64,000 bases of DNA from Terfezia claveryi (lineage: Eukaryota; Ascomycota; Pezizomycetes; Pezizales; Pezizaceae): assembly GCA_015179025.1 (NCBI GenBank), contig WHUX01000110.1:116307-180306 (forward strand), in the 5' to 3' direction. Below, one piece after another: positions 35,003 through 47,159 of the stretch; positions within the stretch are counted from its first letter, which is position 1, and each line of letters begins with the position of its first letter. A model generated the notes under the pieces. It did no database searches and had not been told where the DNA came from. It was given only the letters and a program-made list of their open reading frames with translations. The position numbers and the translations under genes are program-made.

Positions 35003-35403
35003 TGTTGAATGATAACCCGCTGGCAAGGCTGGATGTGGACATACATGTGAAGGATATGAGGATTGCGCGGACAGGCTGGATGCGGACATACATGTGAAGG
35101 ATATGAGGATTGCACGGACAGGCTGGATGCGGACATACATGTAAAGGATATGAGGATTGCGTGGAGGATTGCGTGATTGTATGAATGCGGAGGAAGTGAA
35201 GGATCTGCTGTGTCCGGATATGGTTAAAAGGGCACATTACTGCTGTCACGTTGTTGTTATTGCTGGGTTGATGTTCATGTATTTGATGAGGCCTTGGACA
35301 TCCCAGTAGATGGCCATCGAATCATCGGATTTATCAATACATCTCTTCTCTTCATCCCATTCAGTCCTATATACTCGCACAGCTGTGTGTGGGTTTTTTA
35401 CTT
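35003..35403 (+). repeat. Copia-1 5' LTR (401 bp)
   Basis: The LTR starts TGTTGAATGATAACCCGCTG and ends TTTTTTACTT, where similarity with the 3' LTR stops. It contains three tandem 47-bp units (from 35027, 35074 and 35121). The bases after it (GGTAGCAACACA, with TGG overlapping the LTR end) resemble an initiator-Met type primer binding site, as used by Ty1/Copia. Confidence 0.9.
35027..35163. repeat. Three 47-bp tandem units inside the Copia-1 LTR
   Basis: Units start GGCTGGATG at 35027, 35074 and 35121 and share GACATACATGTGAAGGATAT. The array is present in both LTRs, upstream of the presumed promoter region, and could work as an enhancer array. Confidence 0.9.
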
Positions 35404-35447
35404 GGTAGCAACACATCGCTCTCAATATCATTTATTAGAGTTCAGAA

Positions 35448-36509
35448 ATGACATCAGCAATGGCATCGGCCAACACCCCATTTGAGCCAACATCAGCAAT
35501 GGCATCGGCCAACACCCTGTTTAAGCCACCAAAGGCTACCGAAAGCCTTAAAGACGAGAACAATTACAGCTCATGGTCTATGGAAGTCCGAATGCTCCTC
35601 CGACTAGCAAATCTAGATACAGCTATAGACCCTGACAAGGGTGTAGCCCCCCAGCCGCCAACGAAGACATATCAGTACCTCTCTGACAAAGCTTTAGCCA
35701 CGATCATGGCAAATTGCAACTCAGAGCCACTGTCCCTTATCCGCATCTCTCCTAGTGCACTAGATGCCTGGAACACTCTCAAGTCCCATTATGAAGGACG
35801 CACTCGCACACATATGTCAGCACTGCTCCTTGCAATCACTAACCTCCGTTTTGATGATAGGAAGGATACTCTAGTCCAACACCTCATGAAGTTTGAAAAC
35901 AAATGGAACCTCCTATTGGCCAACATGGCCACCGTTCACTCCGATACCTCTAGTCTTGCCGGTACCATTAAGAGCTTTGTCAGCTATGATGGGTGGAAAG
36001 CGACTATGCTATTATCCACACTTCCCCACATCGCCATATATCAGAGTCTCATCATGAACATCACAGGTGGAACAGCCACCCCAACCTATGCAGACATAGC
36101 ACTCCGACTCCGTGAACTATCCGATCACCTCAAAACTCGCCCAAGAAGAGACGTACTACCTCAAGAACCTGCATTAGCCTTTGCAGCTACTAGCCTACTA
36201 GTTAAGTGTCATTACTGTAAGGCAAAGGGATGGCCTGGGACCTCACATGAAGAAAAGGACTGCCGGACCAAGAAAAGAGATCTAGCAAAAACAGCCAATA
36301 TTGCTCAGTCCGATGATGTTTGGGATACATTCTGCGATATGACAACCACCGAAAAATCTCTGAGTCAAGCCGAGTGGTTTGCCGATTCATGCTCTTCAGT
36401 GCATATCACTAACAACTTAGCTGAGCTGATTGATCCACGACCCCATCACCAACTTGTGGGAACTGGAGGAGGTAGTACTCAGTCTACCACAAAGGCACCA
36501 TTCGTCTAG
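35448..36509 (+). pseudogene. Copia-1 gag and start of protease
   Basis: The frame starts MTSAMASANTPFEPTSAMAS, a duplicated N-terminal motif. It has a UBN2-like gag core (ENNYSSWSMEVRMLLRLANL ... AWNTLKSHYEGRT). Next comes a Cys/His knuckle-like segment (CHYCKAKGWPGTSHEEKDC) and the protease start WFADSCSSVHITNN, with Cys where the catalytic D-S-G motif has Gly. The frame is lost just after, near 36490. Confidence 0.85.
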
Positions 36510-36529
36510 GAAACTTTACTCTCCACGAT

Positions 36530-37440
36530 GTCCTATTTATTCCCAACTTCCCTCGCAAGCTTATTAGCATCGCAAAGATCTCACAGCAAGGCAGATCTCT
36601 CAATATTGGAAAATCAAATATGCTCGAATATAAGGGATACTCGATTCCCCTTGTCATCACTCATGGAATCTACCAACTAGATATGAGCTGTCCAGCAAAG
36701 GCCTATCTCACTGAACAAGAAGCAATGAACTGGCATGAAAGGTATGCTCACCTTCCTTTTCCTTCATTTAGAACCATTTCCGAGGCGCCAAGGGACCTTC
36801 ATCTGTTTGGAAAGCAATGTCCTACCTGCATCACTACTAAGATGACCAAGCCACCATCTCGATCTCATAGAATCCGTATACAGCATGTGGGTGATATTGT
36901 CCACTCTGATCTCTGTGGTCCAATGCCTATAGAGGACCTGAGGTACCAGAAGTACATGATCACCTTGACGACTTTTCTCGCTTTACTATTACACGAGCGA
37001 TTCGATCAAAATCTAATGCCGCCGAAACTCTCCAAACCATAATCACCTATTTTGAAAACCTCACCAATACACCAGTGAAAGCCCTTCAGAGTGATTTTGG
37101 TGGGGAATTTAAATCCACATCATTTCGAGAATGGCTAAGAAGAAAAGGAATAGTTGAGAAGCCCTCGGTGCCTTACCACAGTGAAACGAATGCAGTTGCA
37201 GAACGCACAAATCGAACTATCATGACGCTTGTCCGAATAAATCTGAAGGGAATGCCAAAATCTACATGGTCGCTTGCCATGGAATATGCCACCTTTATCA
37301 AAAATTGACTTCCTCATAGCTCGCTAAATGGGGTAGCCCCCCTTGAAAAAATCAAAGAAGTGGACATTCAGAAAGAGCGAGCTCGTTTCCGACCATTCGG
37401 CCAAATCATCTTCTGCCATACCTATAAAATAGAAAGTTAG
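36530..37440 (+). pseudogene. Copia-1 GAG-pre-integrase and integrase core
   Basis: Pieces in two frames give an H-C-C zinc region (NWHERYAHLP ... CPTCITTKM) and the integrase DDE signature: HSDLCGP, LQSDFGGEF and AVAERTNRT. A frameshift near 37000 and stops at 37306 and about 37438 disable it. Confidence 0.85.
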
Positions 37441-37841
37441 CCGATAGAGCCACTGAAGCAAGAATCGTTGGTTTCACTCCTTCCTATGGGACCTACAAAG
37501 TGATTCTGCTATCTAGAAGGGTTACGACTGCAAAGAACCCTATAGCCAAAGATGCCCTACAGCTGGATGTCATGTGGCCAGAAGAGAGTACTCAGTAGAG
37601 CGCTCCCAATGCGCCAGCTCAACAGAGTACTTCCAGTGCGCCAGCTCAACAGAGCGCTCCTGGTGCGCTAGCTCAACAAAGCGCTCCTGATGCTTTTCCT
37701 CAATCTCCAATAATACCCAGAGCTCAGGTTTCCCTTACGCCACGCAGCAAGCAAGCCACGTCTCTACAAGAGTTACCCAATGCCCCCGAAGAAGAGAGGT
37801 GGAGGCGGTATGCACCAAGGTGGCCTGATGCTCTTCCAGTC

Positions 37842-39530
37842 ATGAGAAATGAGCGAGAAGCTGAGCAGCAGCTTCTCTATGAGGAAATAGAGTCACAGCA
37901 GCAACCTGCGCAGCAGCAGCCTGCGCAGCAGCAACCTGTGCAGCAACAATCTACAAGGCGATCAACTCGGTCTACAGCAGGTATCCCTCCTATTCGTCTT
38001 GATCAGGATCCAGCCTATACTCACCTAACAGTCACTGAAGCACTTGAGTCTAAGAACAAGGATCAATGGCAGCAAGCGATTCAGCGTAAGCTAGCTCTAC
38101 TGGAAAAATACAAGGTTTACTAGTGGGTAGATGAAGTGCTGCATGGAGCGAAGATTATCGACACCAAATGGGTATTGAAGGAAAAACTTGACAAGGAGCC
38201 ATCAGATCCAAAGCGTTTTAAGGCTCGTCTTACAGCGAGAGGTTTCTCACAAAGGCCGAATATAGACTTTGATCAACACAGAACCTATGCACCAGTTTGC
38301 AGAGAAGAATCATGGCGAATCCTCATATGCCTGAGTCTAGATGGAAAGCTCATCATACACCAATATGATATTGAAGGCGCCTTTCTTAATGGGCCTCTTC
38401 AGGAGGTTCTGTATGTAGTTGATAAGCAAGCTACTGGCGACAAAGTATGGCTTCTTCTGAAATCACTCTACGGGACTAAGCAGGCAGCTTACAACTGGAA
38501 CAAGGTCATAGATGATATCTTGAAGGGAATGAGATTTATTCAGTGCAAGGATGATCTAGGGCTATACTACCGAATAACTGAGAAAGATATGATTGTTATT
38601 CATGTTGATGATCTCTTTTGTGGTTTTTCAAGCGAGAAGGTCGCAGACCGGTGGGAAAGCGCAATGGAGGAGTTCTTTACTGTTGAAAAACGGGGTCTAC
38701 CATCTCGCTTTCTTAGGATGTCTCTCTCCTGGAAGGAAGGAGAAGTTCTGATACATGGAGCAGATCATATAAGAGAAATCGCAGCCGAGTTGGGTGTCAG
38801 AAACCAGTCCCTTGCTCCCTATAATACAGCCTCGACAGCTCCTGGTGAACCATTCGATACAAAAACTTTTCAAGCTATTGTTGGGAAGCTACTATACATC
38901 TCAAGGATGTGGCGCCCAGATGTGCGATATGCGGTACAGTGGCTCTCTATCAAGGCGGCTCGACCCACCACTCGTGACTACAACAAGGCCATCCAGGTAG
39001 TTAGCTACTTGCTTGGAACAGCTACACAGGGGATAAGGCTTGCTGGCAACTCGATAGACTGCATTGATGTCTATACAGATGCAGGAGAAGAGAAGCTTGA
39101 GGAAAAAGCTACTACAGGGATCCTTGTGATGGCCGGAGATTCACCAATCGGATGGACAGCAAGAAAGCAGGATGTCACGACACTGTCATCCACTGAAGCT
39201 GAGTATATTGCATTAGGAGCAGGAGCTCAGGATGCCCTGTAGATAAGGAAGTTGCTCGAGTTTCTAGGAATAAGCCCTTCCATTCGGCTCTGGACAGATA
39301 GTCAAGGAGGAGCGGATCTCTCATACAACCCTGACTTTCACAAACGGACCAAGCACATTCGAAGGCGATACCATTTTGTGCGAGAATGTGTGGAGGAAGG
39401 ACTACTAATGGTGCATTGGGTATTAGGAGATGAGAATCCTGCTGACATGTTCACAAAATGCTTAGATGCACATCGATTAAAGTTTCTCTCAAAGCTGATG
39501 GGAATGATAAGTTATCAGCCAGCGGATTAG
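37842..39530 (+). pseudogene. Copia-1 reverse transcriptase and RNase H
   Basis: One frame runs through with only two stops (TAG at 38121-38123 and 39240-39242). It starts in a Gln-rich repeat (37880-37945). RT motifs are seen (IDTKWVLKEK; QYDIEGAFLNG; IHVDDLF for the catalytic YVDD box). RNase H follows (VYTDAGEE; STEAEYIAL; LWTDSQGG; ENPADMFTK). It ends 7 bases before the 3' LTR. Both stops could be single transitions from Gln or Trp codons. Confidence 0.9.
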
Positions 39531-39537
39531 GGGGGCA

Positions 39538-39938
39538 TGTTGAATGATAACCCGCTGGCAAGGCTGGATGTGGACATACATGTGAAGGATATGAGGATTG
39601 CGTGGACAGGCTAGATGTGGACATATATGTGAAGGATATGAGGATTGCACGGACAGGCTGGATGCGGACATACATGTAAAGGATATAAGGATTGCGTGGA
39701 GGATTGCGTGATTGTATGAATGTGGAGGAAGTGAAGGATCTGCTGTGTCCGGATATGGTTAAAAGGGCACATTACTGCTGTCACGTTGTTGTTATTGCTG
39801 GGTTGATGTTCATGTATTTGATGAGGCCTTGGACATCCCAGTAGATGGCCATTGAATCATCGGATTTATCAATACATCTCTTCTCTTCATCCCATTCAGT
39901 CCTCTATACTCGCATAGCTGTGTGTGGGTTTTTTACTT
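39538..39938 (+). repeat. Copia-1 3' LTR (401 bp)
   Basis: It is the same length as the 5' LTR and has the same three 47-bp tandem units (from 39562, 39609 and 39656), with scattered substitutions. This shows the element is not a very recent insertion. Confidence 0.9.
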
Positions 39939-40741
39939 ACATATGATTCTGGGACAGGGCAACGGAAGGAATAAGCTTCCCGAGATCCCTATCTCGGGAG
40001 CCAAGCAGGATAGCAATAACCTATCACCTGCGATCGCAGGTGATGACAAAGACAACCAAGCACGCCGTTGTGACAAATGACTACAAAACCAGATGTTGTG
40101 AATATGGAATTAGGGGAGTCTACTTATAGTTACTTCTTTCATGGAATAAGAAATGTTAGTCATTTATCTGATGAAAGGGGGTTCACAGTCAATGTAGGGG
40201 AAGACCTGCCTTGCAATCCCAACAATTTGACCAGCACCTGAATTTTATGTTCGTCCGGCATCGTAAACTCACCACCAAAATAATCTCCGAGATTTCAATA
40301 CTACTGGAGTGAATGCAGGATCCATTCTACCCCTGGACAGGGGAATGTCAACACGGTATCCTTGGATCCTGCCAGGTGGGCAGCCAGTGCTGAGGCCTTC
40401 TTGAATAGCGCTAAAAAAATCCTGAACGGAGTTCCCGGAGGGTTGCTTGTTGGTCGAAATGAATGGTCAGTTATGGAAAGACAAGCCCAGCACCAGGTAA
40501 TTGATTCGAATGATCGGGGCAGGGCGGATAGGGGAGGTGGAAAAGTTCCGAGAGGAACGAGGGTGAGTGATCACAGTGAGGTAGTGATAAAAGTAGCGGT
40601 AAAACATGATAGGTCACTGTGATAGAGTAAGATGAAACAGTGTAAGGTGATGCTTATCAGTCTGGTTGGTGTCCGTCTCTCTCGAAGCTTTGATCACCCT
40701 GACTAACCATCTATCTCTAGCGTTGCCACTAGAGGAAACCC
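39939..40741. other. No gene recognised
   Basis: A short frame (40362-40622) has no recognised domain. SCTGGTTGG-type SINE edge sequence (CAGTCTGGTTGGTGTCCGTC) lies near 40660. Confidence 0.4.
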
Positions 40742-40801
40742 TAGTCTCATGCCAAGCCTCTATGAGCAAAGTTAGCTTCGCTTCTCAGCAAATGCGAAGC
40801 T

Positions 40802-41232
40802 TATTGGAATGACCTTGTAGGAGTAGCAACACTAGCAAGCGGATAAGATAGCTAATGATCAACGAAGAGTCACTTCACCAGTATGAGAACGTATGAGTTG
40901 TATAAGAACGTATGAGTTACTTAAACCTTAACCTCTAAAGAAGAGGCAGTCAGGCCAGCTCTATATACACTTAAGAGATAATGCTAAAGACTAAGTATTG
41001 CTGGAAAGTAGGAAATGCTGGAGATACGTGAGTGAGTGTCGCAATGACATGAGTGGCCGACATGACATCGGTGGCAGACATGACATATATTAATAAATGT
41101 CATTGTATGACTTGAGTAGCTGCAATGACATGAGTGGCCGATATGACATCGGTGGCAGACATGACATATGTTAACGAATGTCATTGTATGACCTGAGTAG
41201 CCGACATATGTGAACTCACGTGCTTTTCAACA
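40802..41232 (-). repeat. Copia-2 3' LTR (431 bp)
   Basis: On the minus strand it starts TGTTGAAAAGCACGTGAGTT. Its outer end is CCAATA where the other LTR has CCAACA, a transition. It includes two tandem 81-bp units (41041-41121 and 41122-41202) built from GACATG-type motifs. Confidence 0.92.
41041..41202. repeat. Two 81-bp tandem units inside the Copia-2 LTR
   Basis: Units 41041-41121 and 41122-41202 both begin GCAATGACATGAGTGGCCGA. The other LTR has the same duplication, so it predates the insertion. Confidence 0.9.
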
Positions 41233-41411
41233 CCCCTCCTCAGCAGATACTGCTGAATAGCAAGACGAACATAATTAGTCTCGTTAAAAACCTCAAAACC
41301 CAGTAGGAAAAAGCAGGTAGATGTTCGTATTATTTGTTCCCTTAGAATAAGAAAATGAGGCTGTGGCAGCGACTTTGTGCAGATATCAGCTAAGTTGCTG
41401 TTACCTGGTAT

Positions 41412-42750
41412 CTATAAGACGTTGATTTTGCCTGTTTCCACAAGATCTCTGATGTGGTGGTAGGCAACGTCTATATGTTTGCTTTTGTCACTGATACGGG
41501 GATTGTCTGTAAGATCAATAGTCCTGTTATTGTCAGCGTTTAAAGCAGAAGAAATCTCAACATTGAGTTCTTTCAGTGCATTCTGCAACCAAATTAGCTG
41601 TTTGGAAGAGGTAGAAAGAGCGATGTATTCAGTCTCGACCGTAGAGGTTGAAACACAACGTTGCTTTACCGATCTCCAACAGATTGTATTGCCAGCAATC
41701 TGAAATATGTTTCCCGTGGTGGATTTCCTGTTATTTCTATCACCAGCAAAGTCTGAGTCAGAATAGCCTGATAAATTCACAGTAATGGGTTTCCTGTAGG
41801 TAAGTGTCAGATTTCTCATTCCCTTAAAGTAACGAAGGGTCTGTTTTAACACCCCCATATGGATCTTTGTGGGCTCTGACGAGAACTGAGAGAGAGAAGA
41901 AACGGTGAAGGCAAGATCAGGCCTGGTACCAATCACTAAGTACATAAGAGAGCCAATTATCTGCCTATAGTTGGAGGAATTAGCAAGATCGTCTCCCTCA
42001 CGGGCCTTTAGCAAATTCTTCAATCTGCTGGGATCCATAGGAAGAGAGACCAGGTTGCAATCCTGCAGTCCAAATTTTAGGAGCAATTGGTCAATATATG
42101 CTTGCTGCGAGAGGGTAACACAGTCAATATGCCATTCGATCTGGATGCCCAGTAGCCAGCTTAGAGGACTGAGATCGCTGAGGTTGAACTCCTCCTTAAG
42201 GGAATTTTTCAATTTTTCCCTTTCTAAGCTGTTGGGACCTGCAAGAGTGATATCGTCCATATATATGGCGATAATCACTTGTAGTTCGACATGTATTAGT
42301 ATACATGGATTAAAGTTTGCTGTCACGTATCCAAGTGGTAAAAGGAAGCCGGTCAACCTCTGATACCATTGTCTCGGTGACTGCTTAAGGCCGTATATTG
42401 ACCTATTAAGATGGGCACATTGCCCTGGTTGTTCATAACCAGGAGAAAGCTTCATATAGATTTCCTCGTTTAGAGAACCATATAGAAAAGCTCCTTTAAT
42501 ATCAAGCTAATCTGGTTGCGGCCAGCTAAGAGAAACTGATAGAGCAATCAGTAATCTCAATGAATCGTACTTCACAACAGGAGAGAAGATCTCGTCAAAA
42601 TCCATCCCCGGTTGCTGAGAAAACCCTTGAGCAACAAGCCTTGCTTTGTAGTAGCTTATGTTGCCTGCTGAATCCCTTTTAATCTTGTAGACCCATTTAC
42701 AGCCTATAATATTGTGCCTTGGAGGAGGTAAGGGTACAACCGTCCAAACA
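41412..42750 (-). pseudogene. Copia-2 reverse transcriptase and RNase H
   Basis: The 347-codon frame (42455-41412) carries LNRSIYGLKQSPRQWYQRLT, the catalytic IYMDDITLAG box, GYSDSDFAGDRNNRKSTTG and STVETEYIAL of RNase H, and KSKHIDVAYHHIRD. Upstream to about 42750, RT motif A (LDIKGAFLYG) is in the same frame but behind stops. The usual ADICTK ending lies just past the TAG at 41412. Confidence 0.9.
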
Positions 42751-42760
42751 GACTAATCCG

Positions 42761-43981
42761 TTAGAGTTTCAAGCTCTTCCTGCATGGCCTTATACATCGT
42801 GGAGAGTCTGCGCACTCGGTTGCTTGCTTGAACGTCCTAGGTTCAGTCTCATTGACCGCAAGAGCGGTTGTAAGTAATGTATGCACATTAGTGGATTCAG
42901 TGGATTTAGTGGATTCAGTAGATTTGATGAATTCAGTGGATTTGGTAGATTTAGTGGATTTGGTGGATTCAGTGGATTTGGTAAGCTCGAGTTGAAGTAA
43001 TTTAACTGATGTTTGCTCAGCTCGATTAGCTGGAAATTGCTCAGCTCGACTCACTGGTATGTGCTCTAATTGCTCAGCTCGACTCGCTGGTATATGCTCA
43101 GCTCGATTCACTGGTAATTGCTCAGCAAATGTACAGTTGGATGCCTTAACGGTAAATATATGCTTATTAACTAGCTGGACCCTATAAATGGATGAGGATT
43201 CTGTATAACCAACGAATATTGCTGTTTCAGCCCTTGGCTGGAGCTTGCTTCCAGGAGGCCTGCGTTCTACAGGTATATGGATGTAGCAGATGCTACCAAA
43301 GGGCTTGAGATGAGCAATAGAAGGTTGTACATTATGCAGCATCTCAAAGGGGGTTTTTCTCTAAGGAAGCTGAGAATGGGGTAAGCGATTACGGATATAG
43401 ACAGCGGCTAGACATGCTTCTGCCCAAAGGCGTGGGTCTGCAGAGCTGCCAGCTTCTGCAGAGATACCATTAGCTGGGTTTAAGTCAATTAGCATGCTGC
43501 AGACCATTGTCTGTATTGTCCTATTATAGCGCTCTGGGACCCCATTCGACTGGTGGGAATATGGAGGTGTATAGATATACTGAATCCCCTTGGTTTTTAG
43601 ATATTTATCAGCTTCTATATATTCTCTACTGTTGTCAGTAATCATGCTTAAGACAGTGGTATTATACTGCCTTTCCATGAGAGTAATATATTCCAGAATG
43701 ATCTGTTGAGCATCCGGAGATTTGTTCTTTAAGAAGTATATCCAACCTATCCTGGTAAAATCATCAATAAATGTAATGTAATATTGTGAGTTTCCGTAGG
43801 AGGGTATAGATTGCTTTCCACTCAGATCGCTGTATATCAGCTTGAAAGGATGAGTGGATCGGCCTTGAGTAAGGCTCTGTGGGACTGCGTTCACGGATTT
43901 AGCCATAATACAAGATCTGCAGAAGAATTCAGTGGGCATAGGGGGTAGAAGCGATCCGTCCATATATGCCTTGTGAGTCAT
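42761..43981 (-). pseudogene. Copia-2 integrase and linker
   Basis: The frame 43981-43361 has the C-C zinc remnant (FCRSCIMAKS) and a complete DDE set (YSDLSG; ITDNSREY; GVPERYNR). One stop at 43361-43363 separates it from the in-frame continuation 43342-42761. That part holds the integrase C-terminal region and a Ser-Thr-Lys/Glu 9-bp minisatellite (about 42895-43000). Confidence 0.88.
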
Positions 43982-44335
43982 TTTGCTTGAATGAGCTAGA
44001 AATCTGTGCCAAAAATCATAAGAATGTATTGCCTGCGTTTTGGGCTTTTTGGCTTGTTTGGTGGCTTCCGTTGCAGTTTCATGGGCTCTTTTGGAGATTC
44101 CCTGATTAGAGGGTATTGCCTGATTAGAAGGTATTGCCTAATTAGAGGGTATTGCCTGATTAGAGGGTATTGCCGCAGCGACCTGATTAGAGGCAAGCAA
44201 CGAGCTGTTTGTATGTTCGATAATAAAGGGGAGATTACCTTTAAATTCGGCCATAAATACAGGTTGCTCAGTTTCCTCCTCAGAAGTAATAGTAGAATTG
44301 CCTGAAGATATAGAATTGGCAGAAGGAGCAGAATT

Positions 44336-45766
44336 TTACACAACAATTTTATTGCCTTGCGCTTTCATCATAAAACTCTTATTTCTTAATACATTCCATG
44401 AAACAAGCGAATGACCTAGTAAAGGAACATAAAGCACGGCAGTAAGACAAACGATTCTGTGAACATTATTTGGAAGAAGGCAGTTCAGTAAGACTGAACT
44501 AATTCCTTCCACAGAGAGAGTGTTATCCCCTCCGACATTTACAGTTCCAGAACTCTGCTGTAAGTGCTCAAATCGTTCTATATTAGAGGTCATATGAGCT
44601 GTTGCACATGTATCAAGCTTCCAGGAGTATGAATTTGTACTAACATGAGCAAGGTCAACAGCAAGGTCAATGTCCATTGCATCAGTAATGAGAGCGGTTG
44701 CAATAAGACCTTGGTCAGATTGCTTAGAGGGTTGCTGGTTATTATTGTTGTTGCCAGCATTATTCTTATTTGCCTTATCCTGCTTGCAAGATTAATCTCG
44801 CTTGAGTTTTCAGCATTCTTGCCAGTTATGGCCATTGGAGATTCCTCCATGTTTCTTGCAGTAAGTGCAGGTCTTCTCACTATTCTGCTCTTTTGTGCCC
44901 GAAGGGCGTTTTCGGTCTTTCTTAGGACCACGAGCCTGAGTTAACAGAGCTGCGTTAGGTGGGTTAACTGAGAGATCTAATTGATTATTAGATGCGAGTC
45001 CCAGAAAATGATGTCTGACTTCTGTATATATCAGATTAGCTTTGGTAGTCAAATTATCTACTGGATTAGGATACTTATGGCTTAAAGCCGCCAATAAGAA
45101 ATCCCGCTTTGCCTTGTTTGCTTCTAGGAATTTTCTGAGCATTTGCCTATACTCATCAGGACCGGTTGCCATTTGATAGACTCTGTTCCATTGACTGTCA
45201 AATTTATCTAAAAATTCTGATATAGGCTTACCTTTTTCAAGTTTTCCAGAGACAAGAACACCGAGGCAAGCGACTTGGTGAACAAATGAAAAAGCAGTGT
45301 CTTTAAAACAAGTCTCTCTTAAGTACTTCCAAATATCATGAGGTGATCTGTATTTAGACACCTTATTCAGAAGAGGGTTGCTAATAACTCGAATAAGGAT
45401 TAGCATTGCCTGTTTTGAAAGAGACAAGAACCCCTCCTGTTCAACTGAAGATGCATTTGGATCGGGATGAACACCATCAACAACAATATCCAATACATTT
45501 ATGGTATAAAAAACCATGGTCATCTGTGCTGCCCAGTTCTCATAGTTCTTAAACCCCTCGAGAGGCTCAATACCATTGAGCTTAACTTCAGGGTGAAAGT
45601 CTTTTGAGAGAGCAAAAGACCTAGAACTTATAGCTGAAGGAAAGGGAGACATGATAGAAGGAAGAGAGATTGTGGTAGGAGTCGTTGCAGGGGCCGAAGT
45701 CGTTGCGAGTGCAACCCGATTTTGAGAGCTGCCAGCAGCAATTGTTGCGGATGATGTTTCTTCCAT
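44336..45766 (-). pseudogene. Copia-2 gag and protease
   Basis: Gag runs 45766-44810 (GFKNYENWAAQMTMVFYTIN ... CTYCKKHGGISNGHNWQEC, a CCHC-like knuckle). After a frame change and a stop, the protease region 44677-44336 has SWKLDTCATAHMTSN, again with Cys for Gly at the active-site triplet. A 21-bp tandem repeat (GATTAGAGGGTATTGCCT, about 44100-44175) lies downstream. Confidence 0.85.
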
Positions 45767-45896
45767 GTTAAAGAAGATCGTTATGAAGTTCTCGTAGAGA
45801 GGAGTTCGTTATAGAGATAGAGGAGTTCGTTATGGAGTTCTTGTGTAGAGGAGTTGTGGTGAATACTATCTTGCACGTGCGCCGGAGGTCATAACC

Positions 45897-46327
45897 TGTT
45901 GGAATGACCTTGTAGGAGTAGCAACACTAGCGAGCAGATAAGATAGCTAATGATCAACGAAGAGTTACTTTACCAGTATGAGAATATATGAGTTGTATGA
46001 GAATATATAAGTTGCTTAAACCTTAACCTCTAAAGAAGAGGCAGTCAGGCTAGCTCTATATACACTTAAGGGATAATGCTAAAGACTAAGTATTGCTGGA
46101 AAGCAGGAAATGCTGGAGATACATGAGTGAGTGTCACAATGACATGAGTGGCCGACATGATATCGGTGGCAGACATGACATATGTTAATGAATGTCATTG
46201 TATGATCTGAGTAGCTGCAATGACATGAGTGGCCGACATGACATCGGTGGCAGACATGACATATGTTAACGAATGTTATTGTATGACCTGAGTAGCCGAC
46301 ATATGTGAACTCACATGCTTTTCAACA
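45897..46327 (-). repeat. Copia-2 5' LTR (431 bp)
   Basis: It matches 40802-41232 along its whole length, with mostly transition differences, and carries the same two 81-bp units. The adjacent internal sequence on the minus strand (GGTTATGACCTCCGGCG) is where the primer binding site should lie. Confidence 0.92.
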
Positions 46328-46364
46328 AAGCTAACTTTGCTCGTAGAGGCTTGGCATGAGACTA

Positions 46365-47150
46365 AGGAAACCCATCATATTTCACTTGAAGTTTTTTCAA
46401 CTCTCTTCATTTTCCGGCAGGAGATGATATTCTAGAGATCCCCTTCTTTTTAATTTCTCCTTTTCCCTCTACTTCATTGTCAGTGAGTGTGTGTATATAG
46501 AACGTGTGGGGGGAGGGGAAATTATAGAATTTGGTGGGCTCTTTTCTCAGTGTAAACCTTTCGACCAAAGGGGCAAACTCATACTGCTCTTTCTCCATCC
46601 CTCCAGTAGTGTCAGATACCCTGCCTGTCTTCCTGTGCCTATTCTCAATATACATAGAGGTTGTATGCGTATGTGCAACATCCCTGCCTTTGCCCACTGC
46701 CTTTCCTCCTTGGTTACTGTCCTAGCAAACCACGTTCCGTTCTCGCCCCCACTCCTATCTCGATTGGTCATACTCCTTGGTCCTTTCCCCTCTGAAGGCT
46801 ATATAAGGGTCTTCTGCAATACGTCAGGATCTTCTCGAGAAAGGAGGTTGCCTTTTGCTTGACTATATAAAGCTTTCTCGAACAAAACCTAGGAAACAGT
46901 ATTTCTTGTTGAAAATTTCAATTTTCGGGATTTAGCTTAATATTCCAGTTGATGGTGTAGATGGAGCAGTACTTCATGGTTGTGAACCTGTGTGGGAATG
47001 AGAAATCGAGATAAGGCTAGACTTTAGAGCAAGTCATCGCAGAGTATATATGTTAGAAGGCTCTTGCGATATAGTGGCGAAAGCACAAGAATGGAGGCAG
47101 TTACGAGAGGCCTCTTAAAACTTTTTTATATTTATATACATATATTTATT
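46365..47150. other. No gene recognised
   Basis: Several overlapping short frames of 60-120 codons occur without recognised domains or consistent codon pattern. Confidence 0.4.
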
Positions 47151-47159
47151 CACTAACTG

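Larger units (their letters stand above)
35003..39938 (+). mobile_element. Copia-type LTR retrotransposon 1 (degenerate)
   Basis: Two 401-bp LTRs (35003-35403 and 39538-39938) enclose gag, protease, integrase, reverse transcriptase and RNase H in Copia order. A GGGGGGCA polypurine tract sits against the 3' LTR. Stops and frameshifts break the polyprotein at about 36490, 37000, 37306, 37440, 38121 and 39240; some are TGA for Arg or TAG for Gln/Trp. A TSD was not evident. It cannot be autonomous in its present state. Confidence 0.93.
40797..46332 (-). mobile_element. Copia-type LTR retrotransposon 2 (degenerate) with AAGCT TSD
   Basis: LTRs of 431 bp lie at 40802-41232 and 45897-46327. AAGCT occurs on both sides (40797-40801 and 46328-46332), a perfect 5-bp TSD. 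The coding order on the minus strand is gag, protease, integrase, RT, RNase H (Copia order). An AGGAGGGG polypurine tract abuts the 3' LTR (the 40802-41232 copy). Stops and frameshifts interrupt it at several points. It is a different family from Copia-1. Confidence 0.95.
40742..46364. repeat. 92-bp hairpin repeat split by the Copia-2 insertion
   Basis: The left arm 40742-40781 (starts TAGTCTCATGCCAAGCCTCT) pairs with the right arm, made of GCG at 40794-40796 plus 46328-46364, with 1 mismatch in 40. With Copia-2 and one TSD copy removed, the site is a hairpin with a 12-base loop. The arm resembles the SINE edge motif (TAGTCTGGTTGGCACAAGCC). Confidence 0.8.

Noticed and set aside
35027..35163. 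CRISPR-like array
   Set aside because: The units are contiguous 47-bp tandem repeats without spacers, inside an LTR, in a eukaryotic sequence.
35003..39943. Target-site duplication for Copia-1
   Set aside because: The bases before the 5' LTR (TACAC) and after the 3' LTR (ACATA) do not match, so no TSD is claimed.
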